Shown here one piece after another: positions 38,700 to 48,932 of a DNA stretch of 64,000 nt. Both the position numbers and the translations under genes were made by a program. The stretch covers positions 1-64,000 of the forward strand of contig CANGKZ010000011.1 in assembly GCA_947454705.1 (NCBI GenBank). Direction: 5' to 3'. This DNA comes from Verrucomicrobiota bacterium (lineage in GTDB: Bacteria; Verrucomicrobiota; Verrucomicrobiia; Limisphaerales; UBA9464). Numbering within the stretch: position 1 is the first letter of the stretch; every line of letters begins with the position of its first letter. The notes beneath the pieces were generated by a model. It saw only the letters and a program-made list of their open reading frames with translations. It searched no databases and was not told the DNA's origin.

Positions 38700-39647
38700 C
38701 TAGGTGCGGATGCCCCAGCAGAACGGATCGGCCTCGTCGAGAATCAGCCGGGCCTCGGCATTCACGTGCGCGGTGCCGGTGATTTTCGGCGCGACAACTC
38801 CGGCCGCGCGATCGATCCAGTGGTATTCCCCGACGAATCGGCTGCCGAGGATGCTCTCCTGAATCCACGGCGTGCCTTCGGCGAGTTTTCCATCCGCCGC
38901 CAGGCACGCGAGCTTGGCGCTGGTGCCGGTGCCGCAGGGGGAGCGGTCATACGCCTTGCCGGGGCAGAGCACGAAATTTCGGGAGTCGGCATCCTTCGCC
39001 ACGCCCGGACCAAAAAGCTCCACGTGATCCACCTCGGGATAGCCTTGGGAATTCACGGCCTGACGGATCCGCCAGGTGACATCGGTCAACTCTTCCACGC
39101 GGGAGAGTTCCAATTTCCAGGGATGCTCCCCCACGAGGAAAAACCAGTTTCCCGCCCAGGCCACATCGCCCACGACCTGACCCAATCCTGGGACATCGAC
39201 GCGAACCTGCTTCGCCTTCCGGTGGCTGGGGACGTTGGCGACGGTGATGGATCCGTCGGGGTTCAGCGTGGCGGTGACCACACCGACCGGGGTTTCGATC
39301 CGATGGTTGCCGGGTTGGATTCGACCGAGCCGGGCCAGGGTCACGCCGAGGCCGATGGTGCCGTGGCCGCACATGCCGAGGTAGCCGACGTTGTTGAAGA
39401 AGATCACACCCGCGGCGCAGGTGGGGTCCTGCGGCGGCACGAGCAGCGCGCCGACCATCACATCGGATCCGCGCGGTTCGTTCACCACGGCGGAGCGGAA
39501 GGCGTCGAAGTCGCTGCGGAACACCTCCAACTGTTCCGCCACGCTGCCGCCGCCGAGGTCCGGCGCTCCATCAATCACCACCCGCGTGGGCTCGCCACCC
39601 GTGTGGGAGTCCACCACCCGAACCATGCGCGGACGCGTCGTGCTCAT
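38700..39647 (-). CDS. Proline racemase/4-hydroxyproline epimerase-family protein
   Basis: RVVDSHTGGEPTRVVI; both active-site Cys motifs MCGHGTIGLG and RSPCGTGTSAKLA. Confidence 0.92.
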   Translation of the reverse strand: MSTTRPRMVRVVDSHTGGEPTRVVIDGAPDLGGGSVAEQLEVFRSDFDAFRSAVVNEPRGSDVMVGALLVPPQDPTCAAGVIFFNNVGYLGMCGHGTIGLGVTLARLGRIQPGNHRIETPVGVVTATLNPDGSITVANVPSHRKAKQVRVDVPGLGQVVGDVAWAGNWFFLVGEHPWKLELSRVEELTDVTWRIRQAVNSQGYPEVDHVELFGPGVAKDADSRNFVLCPGKAYDRSPCGTGTSAKLACLAADGKLAEGTPWIQESILGSRFVGEYHWIDRAAGVVAPKITGTAHVNAEARLILDEADPFCWGIRT

Positions 39648-39710
39648 ATCCTGAGTAGAACTGAAGAAGTGAGGGGATGAGTTTGAATCAAATTCGGGAC
39701 ACCCGTGGTT

Positions 39711-42464
39711 TCAATGATCGCGCAGGTAGGCCGCGATGTCGGCGAGGTCCTGCGGGCTGAGGCCGAGTTGATCGGCGCTGAGCATCAGGGAACGGCCCAG
39801 CGGTTTGCGCGAGGCGATGCGCGCCTTGGGAACCGTCTGGGTCAATCCGCCGGCGGATTGCACGATGAGGGGATCGCCCTCCGACAGCACGAGTCCGTCG
39901 ACGGTGAGGCCATCCTTGGTGCGGATCTCGGATCCGGCGAACCCGCTGGCGATGTCCGCGCTGGGGTTGATGACCGAATTGAGGAAGACCTCGGCGGTCT
40001 GACGGCGGGCCCATCCGGTGAGGTTGGGGGCGTATTCCGTCCCCACGTTTCCGGCGCGATGGCAGCTCGCGCAGATCGATTGGAAGCGGTCGCCGCCGCG
40101 CTTGGCATCGCCCTGGAGTTTGAGGGCATCGGCCACGGTGAACTTCGGCGCCTCGGCCGCCGGGACGGTGGCTTCGGTGAGTTCCACGGATTCCGGATCG
40201 TAGATGCCGCGGGACTTCAGCGCTTCATTCACGCCGAATTCCTTCCATGCGGAATCCTTCCGGTTCAACAGCCACCAGAGGGCTTCGGCCTTGATCGCCT
40301 TGTCGGTCTTGGCCGCGACTTCGAGCATGGCGGCCGCGCCGGTTCCGTTTTCGTTGTAGCCAATGGCGGTCGTGGCGGCCTTGCGGTCGGCGTCGGAAAG
40401 CCCCGGAGAAAGGGCCCGCTGCTTGAAGGGCTCCACGCTCGCGACGGGATGCAACCGCCACGCAATGGCGGCAAACGCGGGCCGCCAGAACAGCGGACCG
40501 ACGGTGCCGGAGGTGTCGGTAAGGACGGACTTCACCGCTTCATAGACGTCGGCTTCCTTGCCCGTGGCTCCGGTGCCGAAGGCTTCGAGGTAGGTGCGAT
40601 CCACGCCGTCGAATCCGCGGGCCAATGCGATGAAATGATTCTTGGTCGCGTGGAACGGAAGGTCACGCAGCGAAAGGGCGACTTCACGACGCACCGCGGG
40701 GGAGGGATCCGACGCCATGCGCAGTGACGCTGCGAGGAACCATTCCGGGGTGCCGGGGACCTTCTCCGGGGCGCTGGTGGCGGCGATGTTGCGGTCCTCG
40801 GCCACGCGGCGCAGCGCCCGGAAGGCCACCACGCGCATCGACGCATCGCGGTCCTTGAGCAGCGCTTCAACGGCCTTGGTGCCCTTGGGGAACTGGCCCG
40901 CGAGCAGCCACACGGCGCGGGCGCGAACGTAGGGATTGGAATCCTTGAGGAGCTTGGTGATCGCGGGCAGGGCGTCGTTGCCGAAGCGCTGCAGGGCGTA
41001 GTAGGCCGAGCCGCGGACATTTACCGCCGGGCTCTTGAGCGCGGCGATCGCGCCGTCGATGGTGGAGAGGTCCAACGCAGGGGCCTTCGGATGCGTGCCC
41101 TTGCGGGTGATGCGGTAAATCGTTCCCGAAGTGGATTCATCCCAGTCGGCGTGGCCGCCGACGCGGGCGTCAAACCAGTCGGCCACGTAGATCGCACCGT
41201 CGGCACCGACTCCGACGTCGCTCGGACGGAACATTGTCTTGAGCGTTTTCGCCTCGTTTTTTCCGCCCTTGAAGTCCGTGCCGGCGAATTCGCCCTCGCG
41301 ATTGCTGGTGATGAAATCGAACCGCTTCAGTTCGAATCCCGCGCCTGCCGGTTTCGGGAAATATCCGAACACCACGTTCCGCCCCGGCTCACAGCTGAGA
41401 AGGAGGCCGCGGTATTTTTCACCCAGCGCGCTGTCCTCGACGTAGGTGATGCCGGTCGGTGATCCGCCGCCGTACACATCGCCCGAGGGCATGGTGCCGG
41501 GATCCTCCTGTCGCCATTCTGCGACGGGAATGCTCTGGCCGGGCCGACGGTCGGCGCCCCAGGAACGTTTGCCGTCGAAGGAGCAGAACCCGGCGTTGCC
41601 GAATTCCAGCAGGAAGCTGGTGCGGCACGCGGGGGGATCATCGTTGTCGTTCTGGAAGACATCGCCGTACGAGGTGACGGTCTGCTCGTAGCTGTTGCGG
41701 TAGTTGTGGCCGATGATGTGAACGCGTCCGCCATCGGAATCCATGCGCGCGGTAAAGCCGCCGATCCACACGTGGCCGTCGTCGGATTTCATGCCGGCAA
41801 TCTTGGTGGGCTCCCAGCCGAGGTCGCCCTTGCCGCCGCCGTAGGTGGGATCGTACGCGCTGCCGATTCGAAAGGTCTTGCCCGACTTGTCGGTGAACAT
41901 CGCGCCGGTGTTGCCCGAGTTCCAATACAGCTGGCCGTCCGGTCCCACGGTGACGCTATGAACGGTGTGGTCGTGTTTGCGTCCGTTGAAGCCGGTGAGG
42001 ATCAGCTTCTTCTTGTCCACGGCGGGGTCGAACTTCCCGTCGCGATTGACGTCGATGTACTCGATGATGCTCGGGGCCATCGACACGATCACGCGGTTGT
42101 CGATCACGGCGATGCCCATCGGCGCGCGCAGTTCCGGGTCCTGGACGAACACCGTTTGCTTGTCTGCGACGCCGTCCCCGTCGGTGTCCTGGAGGATGAG
42201 AATGCGGTCGCCCTCGGGCTGGCGGTTGTAGTGGCCGCGGTAATTCACGCCCTCGGCGACCCACACGCGTCCGTCCTTGTCGAAATCAAGATTGGTCGGA
42301 TTGCGAATCCCCGGCGAAGTGGCGAAGACCTTCACCTCCAGATCCGGGTCCGCCAACGTGAGCATGGAGGTCGGCACCAGCGTGTCGGCTGCTTGGGAGG
42401 ACGGGATCGCGCAGGCGCACGCCGCGAGGGCGATGGCAGCCGCGTAGCGAAGGGACGAATTCAC
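39711..42464 (-). CDS. PVC-type heme-binding CxxCH protein (membrane-bound dehydrogenase-like + HEAT + cytochrome c)
   Basis: GRVWVAEGVNYRGHYNRQPEGDRILILQDTDGDGVAD; ICASCHRAGNVGTEYAPNLTGW; GTG start at 42464 gives signal peptide. Confidence 0.9.
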   Translation of the reverse strand: MNSSLRYAAAIALAACACAIPSSQAADTLVPTSMLTLADPDLEVKVFATSPGIRNPTNLDFDKDGRVWVAEGVNYRGHYNRQPEGDRILILQDTDGDGVADKQTVFVQDPELRAPMGIAVIDNRVIVSMAPSIIEYIDVNRDGKFDPAVDKKKLILTGFNGRKHDHTVHSVTVGPDGQLYWNSGNTGAMFTDKSGKTFRIGSAYDPTYGGGKGDLGWEPTKIAGMKSDDGHVWIGGFTARMDSDGGRVHIIGHNYRNSYEQTVTSYGDVFQNDNDDPPACRTSFLLEFGNAGFCSFDGKRSWGADRRPGQSIPVAEWRQEDPGTMPSGDVYGGGSPTGITYVEDSALGEKYRGLLLSCEPGRNVVFGYFPKPAGAGFELKRFDFITSNREGEFAGTDFKGGKNEAKTLKTMFRPSDVGVGADGAIYVADWFDARVGGHADWDESTSGTIYRITRKGTHPKAPALDLSTIDGAIAALKSPAVNVRGSAYYALQRFGNDALPAITKLLKDSNPYVRARAVWLLAGQFPKGTKAVEALLKDRDASMRVVAFRALRRVAEDRNIAATSAPEKVPGTPEWFLAASLRMASDPSPAVRREVALSLRDLPFHATKNHFIALARGFDGVDRTYLEAFGTGATGKEADVYEAVKSVLTDTSGTVGPLFWRPAFAAIAWRLHPVASVEPFKQRALSPGLSDADRKAATTAIGYNENGTGAAAMLEVAAKTDKAIKAEALWWLLNRKDSAWKEFGVNEALKSRGIYDPESVELTEATVPAAEAPKFTVADALKLQGDAKRGGDRFQSICASCHRAGNVGTEYAPNLTGWARRQTAEVFLNSVINPSADIASGFAGSEIRTKDGLTVDGLVLSEGDPLIVQSAGGLTQTVPKARIASRKPLGRSLMLSADQLGLSPQDLADIAAYLRDH

Positions 42465-42552
42465 GGGGCGAAACACTGCCCAACCACGTCCGGGAGGTAA
42501 ACCGGTTTCCCGAGAAGGACGGGCTTCGTGCAGCGCGTGCCCCAAACTGATC

Positions 42553-42927
42553 CTAACCGCCGTTCGATTCCGGCCACTGACGGAACACGATGCAAACGTG
42601 AGTCCGGTCGAGGAGTGAGAACTCAAGCGCCCCCCACGGACGTTTCGTGATCCGGGGGAGATTCGGGTGAAGCAGATCGGGGCGGCGTTGGGAAATTTCG
42701 CGGTAAAGCGCTTCGATCTGATGGGTCTCGATGGCGATCTCGGGTCGATCCTTCGCCGCGTATTCCGGGCTTTCAACGACATAAGCCTTCACGCCATCCC
42801 GGTCCACCACCGCGAGGTTGCTGTCCTGATACAGCACCGTGAACCCGAGCCCATCGACAAAGAGGTCGAGTCCCTCCTCCATCCGGTTGAAGAACACCTT
42901 GGGGACGAGTCGAATCATCGTTTGCAT
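42553..42927 (-). CDS. VOC/glyoxalase-like protein
   Basis: MQTMIRLVPKVFFNRMEEGLDLFVDGLGFTVLYQ...WGALEFSLLDRTHVCIVF. Confidence 0.8.
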   Translation of the reverse strand: MQTMIRLVPKVFFNRMEEGLDLFVDGLGFTVLYQDSNLAVVDRDGVKAYVVESPEYAAKDRPEIAIETHQIEALYREISQRRPDLLHPNLPRITKRPWGALEFSLLDRTHVCIVFRQWPESNGG

Positions 42928-43061
42928 GGGCGTTGGGAGACTGACTCGATTGAAACAAGCGTGAACGCCGGTGCAATGCGGAATCACGGACATTCAAGGA
43001 GGGTGATGCCCATCCGCGTTGGCGCGTTGCATTCTCGGGTGGCTCGCGGCAGGTTTTTGCG

Positions 43062-45005
43062 GTGCACCCGCGAATGGTTTCCCGGCTGACCGCGTTCCTC
43101 GCGGGCGTGACCGCCATCGCGGCCGCGCTGCTGACCGGTTGCTCGCCTTCACCGACGCCGCCAACGGCTTCCAACACTCCCGTTTCCCAGCCCGGTGCCG
43201 CGGTGGCTCCCGAACCCGGTTTGGATCCCGCAGTGCTCCCGGTGGTTTCCGCCACGAATGGATATGTGGGGTCGTCGTCGTGCCAGGAATGCCATGCCGA
43301 TCCGTATGAGAGCTGGCACCGGAGCTATCATCGCACGATGACCCAGCTCGCCGATGCCAAGACGGTCAAGGCCCGGTTCGATCACGTGGTGCTGACCAAC
43401 GACGGCACGCGATTCACCCTGAGCACGCGCAGCAACGAGCTTTGGGTGCGCATGGAACGCGCCGCCCAGCGCAACTCCGATGCGGTTAAACCGGAGGCGG
43501 CCGAGGCCCCCATCACATTGGTGACGGGATCTCATCACATGCAGGTGTTCTGGCTGCCCAACGGGATGGGAAATTGTCAGATCGGATTTCCCTTCACCTG
43601 GCTCATTCCCGAGCAGCGGTGGGTGCCGCGAAATTCGACTTTCCTGCGTCCGCCCGATGCGCAACACCGCGCCGAGACATGGAACATCGTCTGCAGCCGC
43701 TGCCACACCACGGCGCCGGAACCGCATTTGAACCGGCAGGAGCGCACCTTTGCCACGCAGGTGGCGGAGTTTGGAATTTCCTGCGAGGCGTGCCACGGAC
43801 CTGCGGAGCGTCACGTGGCCCTGGAGCGGGACCGACGCAAACAGGGGCTCGCGCAGAAGGATCCCAAACTCGATCACGCGATTGTCCATCCGGAGAAGCT
43901 CGATCCGGCGCGGGCCTCGCAAGTCTGCGCGTTCTGCCACTCGATGAAGTGGTACGATCGGAACGAGGGATGGTCGGAGACTGGCTTCCGGTTCCGTCCG
44001 GGCGATGATCTCGAAGCCACCACTCCGGTAATCCGTCCGCGGCATCTCGATCAACAGCCCTGGCTGAACCGGGTGTTGGCGGCGAATCCGGATCTGTTGA
44101 ACGACTACTTCTGGCCCGATGGCATGATCCGGGTGAGTGGACGCGAGTACAACGGCTTGATCGAATCGCCCTGTTTCAAGGGCGGGAAGTTCTCCTGCCT
44201 CTCGTGTCATTCGCTTCACAACAGCGAACCGGACGATCAGCTCGCGCGCAATCGCACCGACAACCGGGCCTGCATCCAGTGTCATCCGAAATACCGCGAG
44301 ACCGCGGCCGTGGCGGCGCACACGCATCACGCTCCGAATTCTTCGGGCAGCGAGTGCTACAACTGCCACATGCCCCACACCACCTACGGGGTGCTCTCGG
44401 CGATCCGGAGTCACGAGGTGAGCAGTCCGCGGGTGGCCGATGCCTTGTCCTCGGGGCGTCCCGATGCGTGCTCGTTGTGCCACCTCGACCGGCCGCTTCA
44501 ATGGACCGCCGGCAAGCTCCAGGAATGGTACAAGCAGCCGGTGCCGGCGGCGCTGCCTTCAGGTGCGGATTCCGTGGCGGAATCGGTCCGCATCGCGCTG
44601 ACCGGAAATGCGGGCCAGCGTGCATTGATCACGTGGCACTACGGATGGGAGCCTGCGCTGCGCGCATCGGGGGTTGCCAAAGGGCCCGGCTGGACGGAGC
44701 CCGTTCTCGGGCAGTTGCTCGATGATCCCTATGCTGCGATCCGCTGTCTGGCCGAGCGTTCGCTCAAGCAATCGGGCGGCACGCCACCGGCTGGCTACGA
44801 TTACACGGTCGGCCTTCAGGCGCGGCCCGGGACGCGGGAGGTGGTGTGGAGCCAGTGGATGCAGCGCATCAAATCGGATACGCCGTCAGCGCTGCCTGAG
44901 GCGGTCGCCAAGCGCACGTTGCTCGATCGTCCCGGGGCGATGGCGGAAGCCTTTGCCCCGTGGTTGCAACGGCGGGACGAGCGGCCGATGCGCCTCCGGG
45001 AGTAG
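43062..45005 (+). CDS. Exported octaheme-type multiheme cytochrome c lipoprotein
   Basis: Eight CxxCH motifs: CQECH, CSRCH, CEACH, CAFCH, CLSCH, CIQCH, CYNCH, CSLCH; lipobox LLTGCSPS. Confidence 0.9.
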   Translation: MHPRMVSRLTAFLAGVTAIAAALLTGCSPSPTPPTASNTPVSQPGAAVAPEPGLDPAVLPVVSATNGYVGSSSCQECHADPYESWHRSYHRTMTQLADAKTVKARFDHVVLTNDGTRFTLSTRSNELWVRMERAAQRNSDAVKPEAAEAPITLVTGSHHMQVFWLPNGMGNCQIGFPFTWLIPEQRWVPRNSTFLRPPDAQHRAETWNIVCSRCHTTAPEPHLNRQERTFATQVAEFGISCEACHGPAERHVALERDRRKQGLAQKDPKLDHAIVHPEKLDPARASQVCAFCHSMKWYDRNEGWSETGFRFRPGDDLEATTPVIRPRHLDQQPWLNRVLAANPDLLNDYFWPDGMIRVSGREYNGLIESPCFKGGKFSCLSCHSLHNSEPDDQLARNRTDNRACIQCHPKYRETAAVAAHTHHAPNSSGSECYNCHMPHTTYGVLSAIRSHEVSSPRVADALSSGRPDACSLCHLDRPLQWTAGKLQEWYKQPVPAALPSGADSVAESVRIALTGNAGQRALITWHYGWEPALRASGVAKGPGWTEPVLGQLLDDPYAAIRCLAERSLKQSGGTPPAGYDYTVGLQARPGTREVVWSQWMQRIKSDTPSALPEAVAKRTLLDRPGAMAEAFAPWLQRRDERPMRLRE

Positions 45006-45060
45006 CGGAGCGTCTGCCTCCGCGGAGGCGCACCGTGAAGTGCGTTCTACGCGCTGGGAA

Positions 45061-45474
45061 CTAGCGTCCCGCGCCGAGCTGCGAGAGGGAGCGGAAGGCG
45101 GTCTTCGCGGCTTCGTCGGAACCCGACACCATGCGGAGCTGGGTCATCACCTCGCGGGACAACGCGGTGAACTCGGCTTCCGCAGCAGGGGTGGTCACCT
45201 TCTCCCGGAGCTTCGAAAGGGCTTCAACGCAGGCCTCGTATTGCTTCTTCTCCAGCAGCGCCATCACTTCACCCTTGGAATCCAGAGTGGGCGCGAGCGC
45301 GGAGGTGGGAGCGGCAGTTTCCTCCTTGCCCTTGCAGCCGGTGAGGGCGAGCGCGGCGATCAGGGTGAGAATCAGGCTGAGGGGGCGAAGGGTGGTCATA
45401 AAAGGTTCGTAGTTTGGATGGGGAAAACGGCCTTTCCCTCGCCTGTTCGGGATCGCGTGTCCATAAAAAAACAC
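45061..45474 (-). CDS. Small lipoprotein, hypothetical
   Basis: LALTGCKGKEETAAP lipobox; start likely at the internal Met MTTLRPLSLILTLIAALALTGC. Confidence 0.7.
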   Translation of the reverse strand: MFFYGHAIPNRRGKGRFPHPNYEPFMTTLRPLSLILTLIAALALTGCKGKEETAAPTSALAPTLDSKGEVMALLEKKQYEACVEALSKLREKVTTPAAEAEFTALSREVMTQLRMVSGSDEAAKTAFRSLSQLGAGR

Positions 45475-45499
45475 AGGCCGGGGAAGCCCCGGCCTGTGT
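45464..45499 (-). terminator. Rho-independent terminator downstream of minus-strand pseudopilin
   Basis: ACACAGGCCGGGG-AAG-CCCCGGCCTGTGT with A-tract on + strand (T-tract on minus). Confidence 0.9.
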
Positions 45500-45523
45500 G
45501 GAGGAAACCGTTTTCAGGTTTCG

Positions 45524-46405
45524 TTAGTTCTTGCGGTAGGCAGGTCCGCAGTAGAGGTCGTTCGGCTTCGGATCCGTCTTGCCGAGCTGCATGTATGCCT
45601 TCCACTTGATGATGCCGGAGGAGCCACCGAAGCGGCCGAGCATAGCGCCACCCCCGAGATCCTTGGTGTTGCTGGTGTAGGCGTTCGCGCCGGCGTGACG
45701 CTGGGAGACGCCTTCAGCGCCGTCCTGCGGGTTGTTGCTGGCGTCGTTGAAGAAGAACGGATTGGTCTCGTCCTGCTCCCAGAGCTGGATGTCGGTGGCG
45801 AGGAAGTCCGAGATCTTGTAGGTCTTTCCGGCGAGGTCGTTCACCGGGTAACCGGCCGTGGTGCCGTTCCAGCAGTAGGAGGTCACCTTCACCGGACGTC
45901 CGAGCCACCAGGCCTTGAACTTGCCGGTGTTGCGGGTGGCGATGTCCTTCGGGCAGTACATCACGTTGACCGTGCTCAGGAAGGGTCCGAGCTGGCCGAC
46001 TTTGAAGAACTGGACCTGATTGGAATACTCCTTGGAATTGATGTCCTTGCCGGCGCAGGAGACCGGAGCCGCGGGTCCGCCCGGGATGCGGTTCTTGTTC
46101 GCCGTGGCGTAGGCCCAGCCATCGGGGCCGGTCAGATCACCACCCCAGGTCGGGTGCGCATTGTAGTCGCTGTTGTCCGCCGCATACATGTGGTTGGACA
46201 GCAGGATCTGTTTCACGTTGTTGATGTCCAACGTGAGCTGGGCGCGATCTTTGGCGCGGCCCAGTGCGGGCAGGAGCATGCCGGCGAGAATCGCGATGAT
46301 CGCGATCACGACGAGCAACTCAATGAGGGTGAATGCCGAAAGTTTCGGCTGCGTCGGTTTGTAGGTTTTGGTGCGAATCATACGGCCGGGACTCCTCGAC
46401 ACCAA
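45524..46405 (-). CDS. Type II secretion/pilin-like pseudopilin
   Basis: [33 protein letters not shown]. Confidence 0.87.
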   Translation of the reverse strand: MVSRSPGRMIRTKTYKPTQPKLSAFTLIELLVVIAIIAILAGMLLPALGRAKDRAQLTLDINNVKQILLSNHMYAADNSDYNAHPTWGGDLTGPDGWAYATANKNRIPGGPAAPVSCAGKDINSKEYSNQVQFFKVGQLGPFLSTVNVMYCPKDIATRNTGKFKAWWLGRPVKVTSYCWNGTTAGYPVNDLAGKTYKISDFLATDIQLWEQDETNPFFFNDASNNPQDGAEGVSQRHAGANAYTSNTKDLGGGAMLGRFGGSSGIIKWKAYMQLGKTDPKPNDLYCGPAYRKN

Positions 46406-46571
46406 AAGTGGCGCCGGTACGTGGTGCGGGCTGATTTCGCGACGTTATGAGGGGCATCGGTGAAGTCAATCGTGGATTTTCCAGTGCCCGGTTGCGTCGT
46501 ACCCCGAAGGGATCCCCGCCTCCCGGCTCGACCTCCGGCGGTCTTCTGGCATCCAATGGGCCTGCATCACC

Positions 46572-48932
46572 ATGCGACCCGGACTTCCACGTCTTCTAGC
46601 GCTCGTTGCCGTCCTGATTGGACTGGCCGGATGGGCAATCGTGCGGCGGGACCGCACGCGATCCCCAGCGCCGCGGGCCGTCACGGCCGAGGTGGACCGC
46701 AAACTGGACGAGGCGGCACGGGCCTATCTGGCTCTGGATGCGCGCGAGCAGGCGGCCGATGCGCAATCCTGGGGCGGGGAGCTCGACGCCGAACTTCACG
46801 AGGATGAGCTGAACCGGTTCTGGGACGCCTTGAACGCCTCCCCTGCGCCCTGGCCCGTATTGAAGTTGGTTTCCTCGCAGCTTTCGCGAATGGACCTGCC
46901 GCGATTGCAGACGCTGCCGGGATCGGCCCACGGAATTCAACGTTGGGCTTCCGCGCCCCATCCGCCCGCGACGGATCTGGAATCCTTCGACCCGGCAAAA
47001 TGGGCCGAGCGGCTGGCCCGCTGGGAATCGGAAGGATGGGTGCTCGGCCGAACCCACTGGAAGCTCACCCGCCATGCCCCTGCGACACCCCAGACTGCGG
47101 CGCGATCCCGCATCGAGGCCACCCTCCCGCTGGAGCTTCCGGCGAAACAGCAGCGAATCTGGATTTCTGCGACGGCAGATGTGGAATGGACCCGACCCAA
47201 CCCGGGAACCTCACCGGCGGTGTCGAAGATTCGCGTGGAGTCGATGGAGCTGCTTTCGCGGAGTGGTCCGCTTCCGTTTGTGTCGTGGCTGAATTCAGAA
47301 ATCCCGACCGGGCTGCGCGAGTTCATGGATCCGTTGATCGTCGCCGATTTTGACGGGGATGGATTTGTTGAGCCGGCCATGGTGGGTGCGAACAAGATCT
47401 GGTGGAACCGGCCTGGCGCCGGAGGTCGACGCGAGTTCGTCGCGGAGACCCTCGCGAATCTGACTCCCGATCCCGTGGTGGCGGCGGCCCGGGCGGATGT
47501 GAACGGGGACGGTGCGGCAGATCTCATCCTGGCCAGCGCGCGCGGACTCGAGATGGTTCCGGGCACGGCCGAAGGTCGCACCTCAGGCAGTCCGGTCCTC
47601 GTCTGGTCGGCCCAGACCCCGTGGCGTCATCCCCAAGCCATCGCGGTGGGAGATGTCGATGGAGATGGTGACAACGACGTCTGGGTCTGCCAGTACAAGA
47701 TCCCGTATCAGGGCGGACAATTCCCCACGCCATTTCACGACGCCAACGACGGCTTCCCGGGAACGCTCCTGCTCAATGACGGGAAGGGGCACTTCACCGA
47801 CGCCACCGAATCCTCCGGGCTGGGCTCCCTTCGGAATCGTCGGGCATACAGCGCATCGTTCATTGATGTAAACGGTGACGGGCGGCTGGATCTGGTTCAG
47901 GTGAGCGATTTCGCCGGACTCGATGTCTGGCTCGGGGATGGTGCCGGGCATTTTCGTCGGGAGAGCGATTCACTGGGCGAGCGCCGGCTCGGATTCGGCA
48001 TGGCCCACGCGGTGGCGGATTTGAACGGCGACGGGCGGCCGGATCTGCTCATGCTCGGAATGGATTCGCCGGTGGCCGAACGGATGGACGCTGCCGGATG
48101 GAACCGCACGGACGCGCCCGCACCGGCGAAATTCCGCGGGCCGATGACCTTCGGGAATCGCCTCTTTTTTGGAACAGGTTCGGGACTGGGCCTCGCTCCG
48201 GCCGATGGGGCCATGGCCGATGCGTTGCGTCACACGGGATGGAGCTGGGCGGCGGCGTTTGCGGATTTTGACAACGACCGGCGGCTCGATCTTGCGGTGG
48301 CTGCGGGCCACGAAACCCGCGCCAGCACGCGCGACTACGAACGGCAGTTCTGGCGGCACGATCTCTATGCGGCCGGTTCCACCAATGATGCAGCGGCGGA
48401 GTTGTTCTTCCGCACCGCCGCGGGCCGCCGCAAGGCCGATGGCGCGAGCTACGGAGGATGGCAGATGTCGCAGCTTCGCCTGAACGCCGGCGGAGCGGAT
48501 TTTCCGGAGGTGGCGTGGCTGCTCGGGGTCGCCGTGCCCGAGGATTGCCGGAATCTGGTGGCCGAAGATGTGGATGGCGATGGACGTCTGGATTTGATCC
48601 TCACCACGTCCGCAGGATGGCCGGCGCGCAAGCAGCGTCTGATGGTGTATCACAACGAACTCGCCGCGACCGGACACTGGATCGGATTCCGACTCGACGG
48701 TCATGGTCGCTCGCCCGTGGGCGCGCGCGTGGAGTTGGTCGATTCCGTGGGGCGACAAACGCGCTGGGTGTTGGCCGGGGATTCGTTTCGGAGCCAGTCG
48801 TCCGGCCGGGTCCACTTCGGTCTGGGCGCGGCCCAGCCGGTGTCGGCCGTGGTGCATTGGCCCGGTGGAGGGCAGACGCGATTGGAACGTCCCAAAGTCG
48901 ATACGTGGCACTCCGTGGATCCCACGCCATGA
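46572..48932 (+). CDS. CRTAC1-family FG-GAP protein with uncharacterised N-terminal domain
   Basis: DFDGDGFVEPAMVGANKIWW, ADLNGDGRPDLLMLGM, ASPIC-like C-terminus VHFGLGAAQPVSAVVHWPGG. Confidence 0.88.
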   Translation: MRPGLPRLLALVAVLIGLAGWAIVRRDRTRSPAPRAVTAEVDRKLDEAARAYLALDAREQAADAQSWGGELDAELHEDELNRFWDALNASPAPWPVLKLVSSQLSRMDLPRLQTLPGSAHGIQRWASAPHPPATDLESFDPAKWAERLARWESEGWVLGRTHWKLTRHAPATPQTAARSRIEATLPLELPAKQQRIWISATADVEWTRPNPGTSPAVSKIRVESMELLSRSGPLPFVSWLNSEIPTGLREFMDPLIVADFDGDGFVEPAMVGANKIWWNRPGAGGRREFVAETLANLTPDPVVAAARADVNGDGAADLILASARGLEMVPGTAEGRTSGSPVLVWSAQTPWRHPQAIAVGDVDGDGDNDVWVCQYKIPYQGGQFPTPFHDANDGFPGTLLLNDGKGHFTDATESSGLGSLRNRRAYSASFIDVNGDGRLDLVQVSDFAGLDVWLGDGAGHFRRESDSLGERRLGFGMAHAVADLNGDGRPDLLMLGMDSPVAERMDAAGWNRTDAPAPAKFRGPMTFGNRLFFGTGSGLGLAPADGAMADALRHTGWSWAAAFADFDNDRRLDLAVAAGHETRASTRDYERQFWRHDLYAAGSTNDAAAELFFRTAAGRRKADGASYGGWQMSQLRLNAGGADFPEVAWLLGVAVPEDCRNLVAEDVDGDGRLDLILTTSAGWPARKQRLMVYHNELAATGHWIGFRLDGHGRSPVGARVELVDSVGRQTRWVLAGDSFRSQSSGRVHFGLGAAQPVSAVVHWPGGGQTRLERPKVDTWHSVDPTP

